From Bacteroidales bacterium (lineage in GTDB: Bacteria; Bacteroidota; Bacteroidia; Bacteroidales; VadinHA17): a stretch of DNA of 7,435 nucleotides. Both the position numbers and the translations under genes were made by a program. This document shows positions 1-6,616 of the stretch, in pieces (the stretch's first letter is position 1; every line of letters starts with the position of its first letter). A model generated the notes under the pieces. The model did not search any database. It saw nothing but the letters and a program-made list of their open reading frames with translations, and was not told the DNA's origin. The DNA lies in assembly GCA_017882245.1 (NCBI GenBank), contig JADGPV010000161.1, positions 1 through 7,435 on the forward strand. The letters are read 5' to 3'.

Positions 1-464
1 AATATATCAGGAGCATCTTTGACGGGCTTATTTCCCTTCTGAAGGGTTTAAGCGTCACAGGCAAGTATTTTTTCAAGCCTGGGACAACATGGACCCAGCA
101 ATATCCGAACAACCGCAAAGAGCTGAAAATGTTTGACAGGTTCAAAGGTGAAGTGACAATGCCCCACAATGACAAGAATGAGCATAAATGCACCGGTTGT
201 GGTATATGTGAGATTAACTGTCCTAATGGTACAATTGAAATCATTTCTGCTTCTATAGTCAATGAGGAAGGTAAGAAACAGAGAATTATAGACAAACACA
301 TTTATCATCTCGGGATGTGTACCTTCTGCGGACTCTGTGTCAAGACCTGCCCATTCCAAGCTCTTGCGTTCGGACAGGAGTTTGAACATGCCGTATTTGA
401 CCGCACAAAGCTCACGAAGATCCTGAATCAGCCCGGATCAAAGCTTATGAAAGGAGTCGCATAA
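1..464 (+). CDS. nuoI: NADH-quinone oxidoreductase subunit I (NuoI), 5' end outside window
   Basis: NuoI is the ferredoxin-like complex I subunit that carries electrons through clusters N6a and N6b to the quinone-site subunits, on the cytoplasmic face. The reading frame is open from the left edge: it runs from base 3 for 153 complete codons to TAA at 462-464, so the ATG at 129 is internal. Counting from the first complete codon, two classic CxxCxxCxxxCP motifs are visible. CTGCGICEINCP has cysteines 63, 66, 69 and 73; CTFCGLCVKTCP has cysteines 106, 109, 112 and 116. All eight cluster ligands are therefore present. The preceding stretch with YFFKPGTTWTQQYPNNR is the usual NuoI N-terminal segment that packs on the membrane arm, so probably only about 5 to 15 residues are missing. 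The C-terminal FEHAVFDRTKL fits the family. The gene overlaps nuoJ by one base. Family identity is secure; the exact start cannot be seen. Confidence 0.95.
   Translation, partial: YIRSIFDGLISLLKGLSVTGKYFFKPGTTWTQQYPNNRKELKMFDRFKGEVTMPHNDKNEHKCTGCGICEINCPNGTIEIISASIVNEEGKKQRIIDKHIYHLGMCTFCGLCVKTCPFQALAFGQEFEHAVFDRTKLTKILNQPGSKLMKGVA
452..456 (+). promoter_or_regulatory. Shine-Dalgarno-like AGGAG ahead of nuoJ
   Basis: AGGAG lies inside the last codons of nuoI and ends 7 bases before the nuoJ ATG at 464, which is ideal spacing. The nuoI stop and the nuoJ start share a base in TAATG, so termination-reinitiation could also supply ribosomes. It is the only well-placed strong Shine-Dalgarno match among the complete genes here, in a genome whose other starts mostly lack one. 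It may be chance, because it is also coding sequence. Confidence 0.4.
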
Positions 465-997
465 TGGAAGTCAGAGAGATAATGTTCGCAGCTTTTGCGC
501 TTGTAATCATAGTATTTTCGGTATTGACCGTCACCAGCCGGAGAATCCTCCGTGCCGCAGTATCCCTCCTTTTTGTACTGATAGCAACTGCAGGTCTGTA
601 CTTCCTGCTTAACTACCAGTTCCTTGCGGCCGTTCAGCTTACACTATATGCTGGCGGTATAGTTGTTCTGATCATTTTTTCCATTCTGCTCACCAGCCAG
701 ATAAGCCAAAAGTTCGAACCTATTGAATGGAAAAAAGCACTTTTTTCAGCCCTGGCTGCCATTGCAGGGGCAATCGTGGTCATAACCACAATCCTGCAGC
801 ATACGTTTGCCGCTGATACTGCAGCTGCCATGGAAGTGAACATGCATGTGATAGGAAAGAGTCTGCTGGGAACAGGAGCTGACGGTTATGTGCTGCCGTT
901 TGAAGTTATCTCCGTACTGCTTGTGGCTGCGATGATTGGTGCGATAGTAATCGCCAAGAAGGGCAGCCCGTTTAAAGAAGAAGAAAAAAACAAGTAA
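464..997 (+). CDS. nuoJ: NADH-quinone oxidoreductase subunit J (NuoJ)
   Basis: This is a 177-residue integral membrane subunit of complex I. It sits between the quinone-binding subunit and the antiporter-like subunits, and its third helix is known in the family to change conformation during coupling. Five hydrophobic segments are visible at about residues 5-22, 28-47, 52-76, 89-111 and 142-164. Segment three carries the family signature LYAGGIVVLIIF (from residue 61). The last segment has the typical LPFEVISVLLVAAMIGAIVIA motif region (about 144-164). The C-terminus is short and charged (KEEEKNK). The start is supported by the TAATG overlap with nuoI and an AGGAG 7 bases upstream. Length is normal for bacterial NuoJ and no key feature is missing. 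Confidence 0.95.
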   Translation: MEVREIMFAAFALVIIVFSVLTVTSRRILRAAVSLLFVLIATAGLYFLLNYQFLAAVQLTLYAGGIVVLIIFSILLTSQISQKFEPIEWKKALFSALAAIAGAIVVITTILQHTFAADTAAAMEVNMHVIGKSLLGTGADGYVLPFEVISVLLVAAMIGAIVIAKKGSPFKEEEKNK

Positions 998-1009
998 ACT
1001 GAAAATTAT

Positions 1010-1327
1010 ATGAACTCAGGCATTCCATTAGAATATTACCTTATCGTGGCAACGATAATGTTCTTTATCGGTGTCTATGGTTTTCTCACCCGGAGAAACC
1101 TTATAACAATCCTGATGTCGACTGAACTTATCCTGAACTCCGTTAATATTAATTTTCTTGCCTTCAACAGATTTCTGTTCCCCGGCAAGCTTGACGGGCA
1201 TTTTTTCGGCCTTTTCGTAATTGCCGTTGCTGCTTCGGAAGCTGCCGTCGCCATAGCAATTATAATCAACATATACAGGAGGTTCACCAGCATCAATGTT
1301 GAAAATGTTAACGAATTAAAATACTGA
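1010..1327 (+). CDS. nuoK: NADH-quinone oxidoreductase subunit K (NuoK)
   Basis: This 105-residue, three-helix membrane subunit is homologous to mitochondrial ND4L and to MrpC-type antiporter subunits. It contributes to the charged axis linking the quinone site to the pumps. Helices lie at about residues 7-26, 29-52 and 62-90. The two buried glutamates essential in the E. coli protein (E36 and E72) have counterparts here: E39 in LMSTELILNSVNINF and E77 in AVAASEAAVAIAI. Length matches the usual 100 or so residues. The start follows nuoJ by 12 A-rich bases with no Shine-Dalgarno. It ends in two in-frame stops, TGA at 1325-1327 and TAA at 1328-1330, 12 bases before the nuoL start. Confidence 0.96.
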   Translation: MNSGIPLEYYLIVATIMFFIGVYGFLTRRNLITILMSTELILNSVNINFLAFNRFLFPGKLDGHFFGLFVIAVAASEAAVAIAIIINIYRRFTSINVENVNELKY

Positions 1328-1342
1328 TAAAGAAGAGCATAA

Positions 1343-3262
1343 ATGGCAGATTTCGGTTATACAGTCTGGATTCTAATCGTCCCCTTCGTCACCTTTATTG
1401 TACTGGGTCTCTTCGGGATGAAGCTTAAAGCCCGTATTTCAGGGCTTACAGGCACTTTAGGCCTCGCAATTGTTACAGTTCTCTCATATGCAACCGCATT
1501 CAGGTATTTCCTGGGAGCCGGTCTTGCCGATGGGATCTACCAGAAGATTATTGCATTTAACAGCACATGGCTGACACTAACAGATCGTCTCCATATAGAT
1601 ATGGGTGTTCTTCTGGATCCGATCTCGGTAATGATGCTTGTGGTGATCAGCACTGTCTCATTCATGGTTCATATCTACAGCCTGGGTTATATGAAAGGTG
1701 AGAAAGGGTTTGAGAGATATTACTCGTTCCTTTCACTGTTCACTTTTTCCATGATGGGTCTTGTTGTCGCGACCAATATCTTTCAGATGTACATTTTCTG
1801 GGAGCTTGTCGGTATTTCATCCTATCTGCTGATTGGCTTCTATTACTCAAGGCCGAGCGCAGTGGCTGCCTCGAAAAAGGCGTTTATCGTCACGAGGTTT
1901 GCAGATATGGGATTTCTTATCGGGATCCTGATCCTGTCATTTACAACCAAGACATTTGATTTTGTAACCCTGACCGATCTTAACGGACCGGCGATAACAA
2001 GTACCGGAGGAGCCGTTTTCCTGGGTATGTCGGTCATGACCTGGTCAATGATACTTATATTCGTGGGAGGTGCCGGCAAGTCAGCCATGTTCCCGCTGCA
2101 TATATGGCTTCCTGACGCCATGGAAGGCCCTACGCCGGTATCTGCTCTCATACATGCCGCCACCATGGTGGTTGCAGGTGTTTACCTGGTTGCCAGAATG
2201 TTTCCGGTATATTATTTCGCCGCTCCCGAAGCACTTCAAATCATAGCATGGGTGGGAGCTTTCTCATCCCTCTTTGCCGCCGTGATAGCTACGACACAAA
2301 CAGATATCAAGAGGGTCCTTGCCTATTCCACCATCTCCCAGATAGGTTATATGATATTCAGCCTTGGTGTCTCCGGGTACGGCGGACCTGAGGGTCTCGG
2401 TTTTATGGCATCGAACTGGCATCTGTTCAACCATGCAATGTTCAAGGCACTTTTATTCCTCGGTGCCGGCTCCGTCATTCATGCAGTACACAGCAATTAT
2501 ATGACTGAAATGGGAGGACTCAGGAAACACCTCCCGATAACCAACATCACCTTCCTTATCGCCTGCCTCACTATTGCTGGACTGTTTCCGCTTTCAGGCT
2601 TCTTCAGCAAGGATGAGATACTCACAGCGGCCTTCCACCATGATAAGGTGCTGTTTGCCATCGAGTATCTTGTGGCAGGACTGACGGCTTTCTACATGTT
2701 CAGGCTCTATTTTTCAATATTCCACGGGCATGACAGGCAGTACGATCACACCCCGCATGAATCTCCTGCAACAATGACTGTTCCTCTCATCATCCTTGCC
2801 ATCGGTTCGGTGTTCTCAGGTTTGCTTCCTTTCAACAGACTGGTGACCTCAGACGGCGCGCCGTTTGAGTCACATATTGAATGGAGCGTTGCGGGGCCCT
2901 CGCTCATTATCGCCCTTACAGGTATTGCAATTGCCTGGGTCATGTACAGAAAAGAAAACACGCTTCCTGACAGGCTTGCTTCAACGTTCAAACACAGCTA
3001 TAAATGGGCATACAACAAGTTCTATATTGATGAGCTGTACCTTTTTATTACAAAAAAGATAATATTCAGGCGTATCTCACAACCGGTAGCATGGTTTGAC
3101 AGACATATAGTCGACGGCACAATGAATGGCATTGCATGGGTGACACAGACTGTGTCTAACCGAATCAAAGGCTTACAGTCGGGTCAGCTGCAGCAATACG
3201 GATTTGTGTTTGTCACCGGAGCGGTTGCACTTGTCCTGTTTTTCATTTACCTGATAAAATAA
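1343..3262 (+). CDS. nuoL: NADH-quinone oxidoreductase subunit L (NuoL)
   Basis: NuoL is the distal antiporter-like proton-pumping subunit, related to ND5 and MrpA; 639 residues is within the family range. The N-terminal domain (about 70-125) holds LDPISVMMLVVISTVSFMVH. The core antiporter domain runs from about 130 to 430. The expected channel residues are all visible: E154 in IFWELVGISSYLLIG, K246 in GGAGKSAMFPLHIW, H271 in VSALIHAATMV, K323 in TDIKRVLAYSTISQIGYM, H360, H364 and K368 in NWHLFNHAMFKALLFL, and K423 in SGFFSKDEIL. The TPHESP motif near 470 is typical. The C-terminal part (about 555-639) carries NKFYIDELY, the hallmark of the long amphipathic helix, followed by a final membrane anchor. 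The ATG follows a GA-rich leader, 15 bases after the nuoK stop. No disruption is seen. Confidence 0.97.
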   Translation: MADFGYTVWILIVPFVTFIVLGLFGMKLKARISGLTGTLGLAIVTVLSYATAFRYFLGAGLADGIYQKIIAFNSTWLTLTDRLHIDMGVLLDPISVMMLVVISTVSFMVHIYSLGYMKGEKGFERYYSFLSLFTFSMMGLVVATNIFQMYIFWELVGISSYLLIGFYYSRPSAVAASKKAFIVTRFADMGFLIGILILSFTTKTFDFVTLTDLNGPAITSTGGAVFLGMSVMTWSMILIFVGGAGKSAMFPLHIWLPDAMEGPTPVSALIHAATMVVAGVYLVARMFPVYYFAAPEALQIIAWVGAFSSLFAAVIATTQTDIKRVLAYSTISQIGYMIFSLGVSGYGGPEGLGFMASNWHLFNHAMFKALLFLGAGSVIHAVHSNYMTEMGGLRKHLPITNITFLIACLTIAGLFPLSGFFSKDEILTAAFHHDKVLFAIEYLVAGLTAFYMFRLYFSIFHGHDRQYDHTPHESPATMTVPLIILAIGSVFSGLLPFNRLVTSDGAPFESHIEWSVAGPSLIIALTGIAIAWVMYRKENTLPDRLASTFKHSYKWAYNKFYIDELYLFITKKIIFRRISQPVAWFDRHIVDGTMNGIAWVTQTVSNRIKGLQSGQLQQYGFVFVTGAVALVLFFIYLIK

Positions 3263-3289
3263 GAATCAGACTTAGAAAAGTATCTCAAT

Positions 3290-4780
3290 ATGAATATATT
3301 ATCCTGTCTAGTAATTATTCCGCTCCTGACGATCACAGGCATTCTTCTTGTTAAAGACGCACGGCAGGCGAGAGTCGTATCAGCGATAGGTATGGGAATT
3401 CAGCTTATCACAGCCTTCATAATAGTCTTCATGTATCTCTCGGAGCGAAAGGCCGGCAATACTGATCAGATGCTCCTGATGAGCAGCTATGAATGGTTCA
3501 GGAGTCTCAATATTTACTACACTGTAGGTGTCGACGGGATATCCGTTGCAATGATAGCTCTGACTTCAATTGTTGTTAGTGCCGGGGTGTTTGCGTCATG
3601 GGAGATGGAAGATCTGAAGAAGGAATTTTTTATCTCTCTCATGCTTCTTGCAACAGGTGTGTTTGGATTTTTCATCTCGCTTGATCTGTTCACGATGTTT
3701 CTTTTTTATGAGCTTGCGGTTATACCAATGTATATCCTTATCGGGATCTGGGGAAGCGGACCCAAAGAGTACGCAGCCATGAAGCTGACGCTTATGCTTA
3801 TGGGAGGTTCTGCCCTGCTTATGATCGGATTATTCGGGATCTATTTTAATTCAGCTCCTGATGGCGGCGAGCTTACGTTCAATATTATCGAGATTTCAAA
3901 GATCACCATCCCAATTCAGGCGCAGAGGTGGTTCTTCCCGCTGACTTTTGTGGGTTTTGGCGTTCTCGGGGCTTTGTTCCCGCTGCATACCTGGTCACCT
4001 GACGGACACTCCTCTGCTCCTACTGCCGTCTCTATGCTTCATGCCGGTGTCTTAATGAAGCTCGGAGGCTACGGATGTTTCAGGGTTGCCATGTTCCTTA
4101 TGCCAGAAGCCGCAAATGAAATGGCATGGATATTTATTATCCTGACAACAATAAGCGTTGTTTATGGTGCTTTTGGCGCCATAGTGCAGAAGGATCTGAA
4201 GTATATCAATGCATACTCTTCCGTGAGTCACTGCGGCCTGGTGCTCTTTGCGATACTTATGATGAACCGGACAGCGATGACCGGTGCTGTTATCCAGATG
4301 GTATCACACGGTCTTATGACAGCCCTCTTCTTCGCTTTGATCGGTATGATCTATGGAAGGACACACACTAGAATAATAAGCGAGATGGGTGGACTGATGA
4401 AAGTTATACCCTTCCTGGGCGTGGCATACGTCATAGCTGGTCTTGCCTCACTTGGACTGCCCGGTCTCAGCGGATTTGTGGCAGAGATGAATATTTTCTT
4501 TGGATCATTTGAGCATCCGGATACATTCCACAGGGTAGCAACAATTATTGCAATCACCTCGATAGTTATAACGGCGGTATATATCCTGAGGGTTATTGCC
4601 ATACTTCTTCTCGGGCCGGTCAGGGATCCGCATTACAGCGAGTTTAATGATGCCAGGTGGTATGAAAAACTGTCCATTCTTGCACTTTTGACAGGCATTG
4701 TTTATATAGGTATGATACCATCGGGATTGTCAGGCATCATAAGGGACAGCATTATGCCTATTGTTGAAAAGCTTATGTAA
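3290..4780 (+). CDS. nuoM: NADH-quinone oxidoreductase subunit M (NuoM), TM7 lysine replaced
   Basis: NuoM is the middle antiporter-like pumping subunit (ND4 homologue); 496 residues with about 14 predicted helices is normal length. Conserved residues seen are E141 in FYELAVIPMYILIGIWG (counterpart of E. coli E144), H233 in FPLHTWSPDGH, H251 and K257 in SMLHAGVLMKLGGYG (K257 matches K265), K301 and K304 in the KDLKYINAYSSVSHCG loop, and E399 in LSGFVAEMNIFFGSF (matches E407). The exception is TM7. E. coli has K234 five residues before the PLH motif, but this protein has L226 in GFGVLGALFPLH, with no lysine nearby. From memory, Bacteroidota NuoM proteins share this wording, so it is probably a lineage trait rather than damage. 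The start lies 27 bases after nuoL without a Shine-Dalgarno, and the frame is intact throughout. Confidence 0.97.
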   Translation: MNILSCLVIIPLLTITGILLVKDARQARVVSAIGMGIQLITAFIIVFMYLSERKAGNTDQMLLMSSYEWFRSLNIYYTVGVDGISVAMIALTSIVVSAGVFASWEMEDLKKEFFISLMLLATGVFGFFISLDLFTMFLFYELAVIPMYILIGIWGSGPKEYAAMKLTLMLMGGSALLMIGLFGIYFNSAPDGGELTFNIIEISKITIPIQAQRWFFPLTFVGFGVLGALFPLHTWSPDGHSSAPTAVSMLHAGVLMKLGGYGCFRVAMFLMPEAANEMAWIFIILTTISVVYGAFGAIVQKDLKYINAYSSVSHCGLVLFAILMMNRTAMTGAVIQMVSHGLMTALFFALIGMIYGRTHTRIISEMGGLMKVIPFLGVAYVIAGLASLGLPGLSGFVAEMNIFFGSFEHPDTFHRVATIIAITSIVITAVYILRVIAILLLGPVRDPHYSEFNDARWYEKLSILALLTGIVYIGMIPSGLSGIIRDSIMPIVEKLM

Positions 4781-4793
4781 TATTTTGTATAAC

Positions 4794-4798
4794 AGGAG
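4794..4798 (+). promoter_or_regulatory. Orphan AGGAG in the nuoM-nuoN gap
   Basis: An AGGAG sits in the 39-base gap between nuoM and nuoN, but it ends 21 bases before the nuoN ATG at 4820. A TAA at 4805-4807 in the nuoN frame rules out any earlier nuoN start at normal spacing. As a ribosome-binding site it is therefore badly placed unless the intervening bases fold. It may have no function. Confidence 0.2.
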
Positions 4799-4819
4799 AA
4801 TAAATAATCCAGCGTTAAA

Positions 4820-6241
4820 ATGAGTCTTGATAATTTTTTGATGATGCGCCACGAGCTGGTTTTGACTTTAGCCTTTCTGATAATTCTGGTGGCGGAAGTT
4901 TTCACCGGTGAAAAAAAGAAGGAAAAGTTCAGGGGGTTTGCAGTGGTTCTTTTTGCGGTCGTGACTGCCATCGGTATGCTGCCGGCTCCTGAGGGAACAC
5001 TTTTCGGAGGGATGTACCAGGCAGGGCGCACAACCACCTTAATGAAGAATATCCTGAATATAGGAACTCTCATCGTACTCATCCAGTCGTTTACCTGGCT
5101 TGGCAGACCTGAAAACAGGGACAGGATTCACGAATACTTCATGCTATTGATCTCCACCCTTCTGGGAATGTATTTCATGATCTCTGCAGGTCATTTCCTG
5201 ATGTTCTATATCGGTATTGAGCTGGCTACGATTCCCCTTGCAGCACTGGCAGCTTTTGAAAGATATAAAAACAGATCGGCTGAAGCAGGTATAAAGCTGA
5301 TCCTGTCTTCATCATTGTCATCCGGAATACTCCTGTACGGTCTCTCAATGATATACGGAACTGTCGGATCACTGTATTTTGCAGATATTGCAGCCAGGCC
5401 GTCAACAGCAGCCCTCACAATTCTCGGGTTCATATTCTTCTTTTCCGGTATGGGCTTTAAAATGTCATTGGTTCCTTTCCACCTGTGGACTGCTGATGTA
5501 TACGAAGGTGCTCCGGTCAGCATTGCAGCTTATCTTTCCGTAATAAGCAAGGGCGCCGCAGCATTTATCTTCATAATAATCCTCTATAATGTTTTCCCGG
5601 TTATCATAGATACCTGGCAAAAGGTGATCTGGGTGATTGCAGTAATGACGATAACAATAGGAAACCTCTTTGCACTCAGGCAAAAAAACATGAAAAGATT
5701 CCTTGCATTTTCATCAATTGCCCAGGCTGGGTTCTTCCTGCTCGGTTTCATTGGCGGCAGCAAGCTGGGAATGACCACGGTGATTTATTATGCACTTATT
5801 TACATCTTCACTAATCTGGCCGCTTTCGGCATTGTCTCGATCATAGCCGAAAAGACCGGTAAGGAAAGCATGGATGATTATGACGGACTATACAGGACCA
5901 ATCCAAAACTCAGCCTGACAATGATGCTTGCCATGTTTTCGCTGGCAGGCATACCTCCTGTGGCAGGGTTCTTCGGCAAATTCTTCCTTTTTGCTGCAGC
6001 GGCTGAAAAAGGTTTTTATGTCCTCGTTGCTATCGCAGTGCTTAATACCATAGTGGCATTGTACTATTATCTGCTTGTGGTCAAGGCAATGTTTATCAAT
6101 AAAAGTGAGAATCCAATAACTTATTTCAAAAGTGATTTTATGTCAAAGCTGGGTCTCGCAATCTGTATTGCTGGCATCGTGGTCACAGGGTTTGCAAGTG
6201 GTCTCTTTGAAATGATAAGGAATTTAAGTTACGGCATCTAA
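4820..6241 (+). CDS. nuoN: NADH-quinone oxidoreductase subunit N (NuoN)
   Basis: NuoN is the antiporter-like pumping subunit nearest the NuoK/J junction (ND2 homologue); 473 residues fits bacterial NuoN. The charged channel residues are all visible: E134 in YIGIELATIPLAALAAF (E. coli E133), K159 in GIKLILSSSLSSGILLYG (K158), K214 in GFKMSLVPFHLWTADVYEGAP (K217), K244 in LSVISKGAAAF (K247) and K387 in GIPPVAGFFGKFFLF (K395). The MKRFLAFSSIAQAGF loop (about 291-305) is the usual discontinuous-helix region. This subunit keeps its TM7 lysine, unlike the neighbouring NuoM. The ATG at 4820 is the only possible start before the helices, because TAA at 4805 blocks extension; Met8 and Met9 are alternatives. 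As in most nuo operons, nuoN is the last subunit gene. Confidence 0.97.
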   Translation: MSLDNFLMMRHELVLTLAFLIILVAEVFTGEKKKEKFRGFAVVLFAVVTAIGMLPAPEGTLFGGMYQAGRTTTLMKNILNIGTLIVLIQSFTWLGRPENRDRIHEYFMLLISTLLGMYFMISAGHFLMFYIGIELATIPLAALAAFERYKNRSAEAGIKLILSSSLSSGILLYGLSMIYGTVGSLYFADIAARPSTAALTILGFIFFFSGMGFKMSLVPFHLWTADVYEGAPVSIAAYLSVISKGAAAFIFIIILYNVFPVIIDTWQKVIWVIAVMTITIGNLFALRQKNMKRFLAFSSIAQAGFFLLGFIGGSKLGMTTVIYYALIYIFTNLAAFGIVSIIAEKTGKESMDDYDGLYRTNPKLSLTMMLAMFSLAGIPPVAGFFGKFFLFAAAAEKGFYVLVAIAVLNTIVALYYYLLVVKAMFINKSENPITYFKSDFMSKLGLAICIAGIVVTGFASGLFEMIRNLSYGI

Positions 6242-6252
6242 TCTTAACCATT

Positions 6253-6609
6253 ATGACACCAATCACCAATGCCAGGCATCAGGTCGGAGAGATAGACGGC
6301 ATACGCTGTACAATAGTTGAAAGCGGAATAACAAAGAAGAGAATGGAATTTCTCCGTGACTTGCTGACCTTTAACAAGCTGGAGGTAAGGGTAAAGGAAG
6401 ATGCCCCGGCAGAAGGTTCAACTGAGATTTTTTACACTATCGGGGTTATCGATATTATTTTCAATCCTGCCTATGCTGTTTACGAAAGGACCCTTAAAAA
6501 GCCTGACGGTACCGTGGTCACTCCTGCGTATTACAGGCAGCTGGAAGGTGATACGTCAGTTCTGTACTGGGATTACGGAAAGACCGCAATTGCCGATCTA
6601 TACGAGTAA
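6253..6609 (+). CDS. Conserved-looking hypothetical protein, 118 residues, downstream of nuoN
   Basis: I cannot assign this gene to a named family. It encodes 118 residues with no signal peptide, no membrane helix and no cysteine pattern (one Cys, residue 19), so it should be a small cytoplasmic protein. The composition suggests a mixed alpha/beta fold: a strand around GIRCTIVESG (17-26), a charged helix around KKRMEFLRDLLTFN (28-41), a strand around LEVRVKED, then a hydrophobic strand region IFYTIGVIDIIFNPAYAVYERTL (about 59-81). The C-terminal half is rich in tyrosine and proline (VVTPAYYRQLEG). The start is the only in-frame ATG after the stop at 6208-6210 that gives this length; it lies 11 bases after nuoN and lacks a Shine-Dalgarno. 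The close spacing suggests co-transcription with nuo, but a complex I role is only a guess. Coherent protein-like composition and gap-free packing on both sides argue that it is real. Confidence 0.8.
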   Translation: MTPITNARHQVGEIDGIRCTIVESGITKKRMEFLRDLLTFNKLEVRVKEDAPAEGSTEIFYTIGVIDIIFNPAYAVYERTLKKPDGTVVTPAYYRQLEGDTSVLYWDYGKTAIADLYE

Positions 6610-6616
6610 TACCCGG

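Noticed and set aside
48..389. A 113-residue open frame on the minus strand opposite nuoI
   Set aside because: The plus strand encodes NuoI with all eight cluster cysteines through the same stretch; the antisense translation has no recognisable motif.
129..464. A 111-residue NuoI starting at the ATG at 129
   Set aside because: The frame stays open upstream to the window edge and encodes the normal NuoI N-terminal segment, so this Met is internal.
2090..3989. A 13-base repeat, ttcccgctgcata, at 2090-2102 and 3977-3989
   Set aside because: Both copies encode the FPLH motif shared by the paralogous NuoL and NuoM, so the match reflects gene homology, not a repeat element.
4702..5082. A 126-residue minus-strand open frame spanning the nuoM-nuoN junction
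   Set aside because: It covers the ends of two well-supported genes, is low in sequence logic (Ser/Lys/Ile-rich without motifs) and looks like a shadow of membrane-protein codons.
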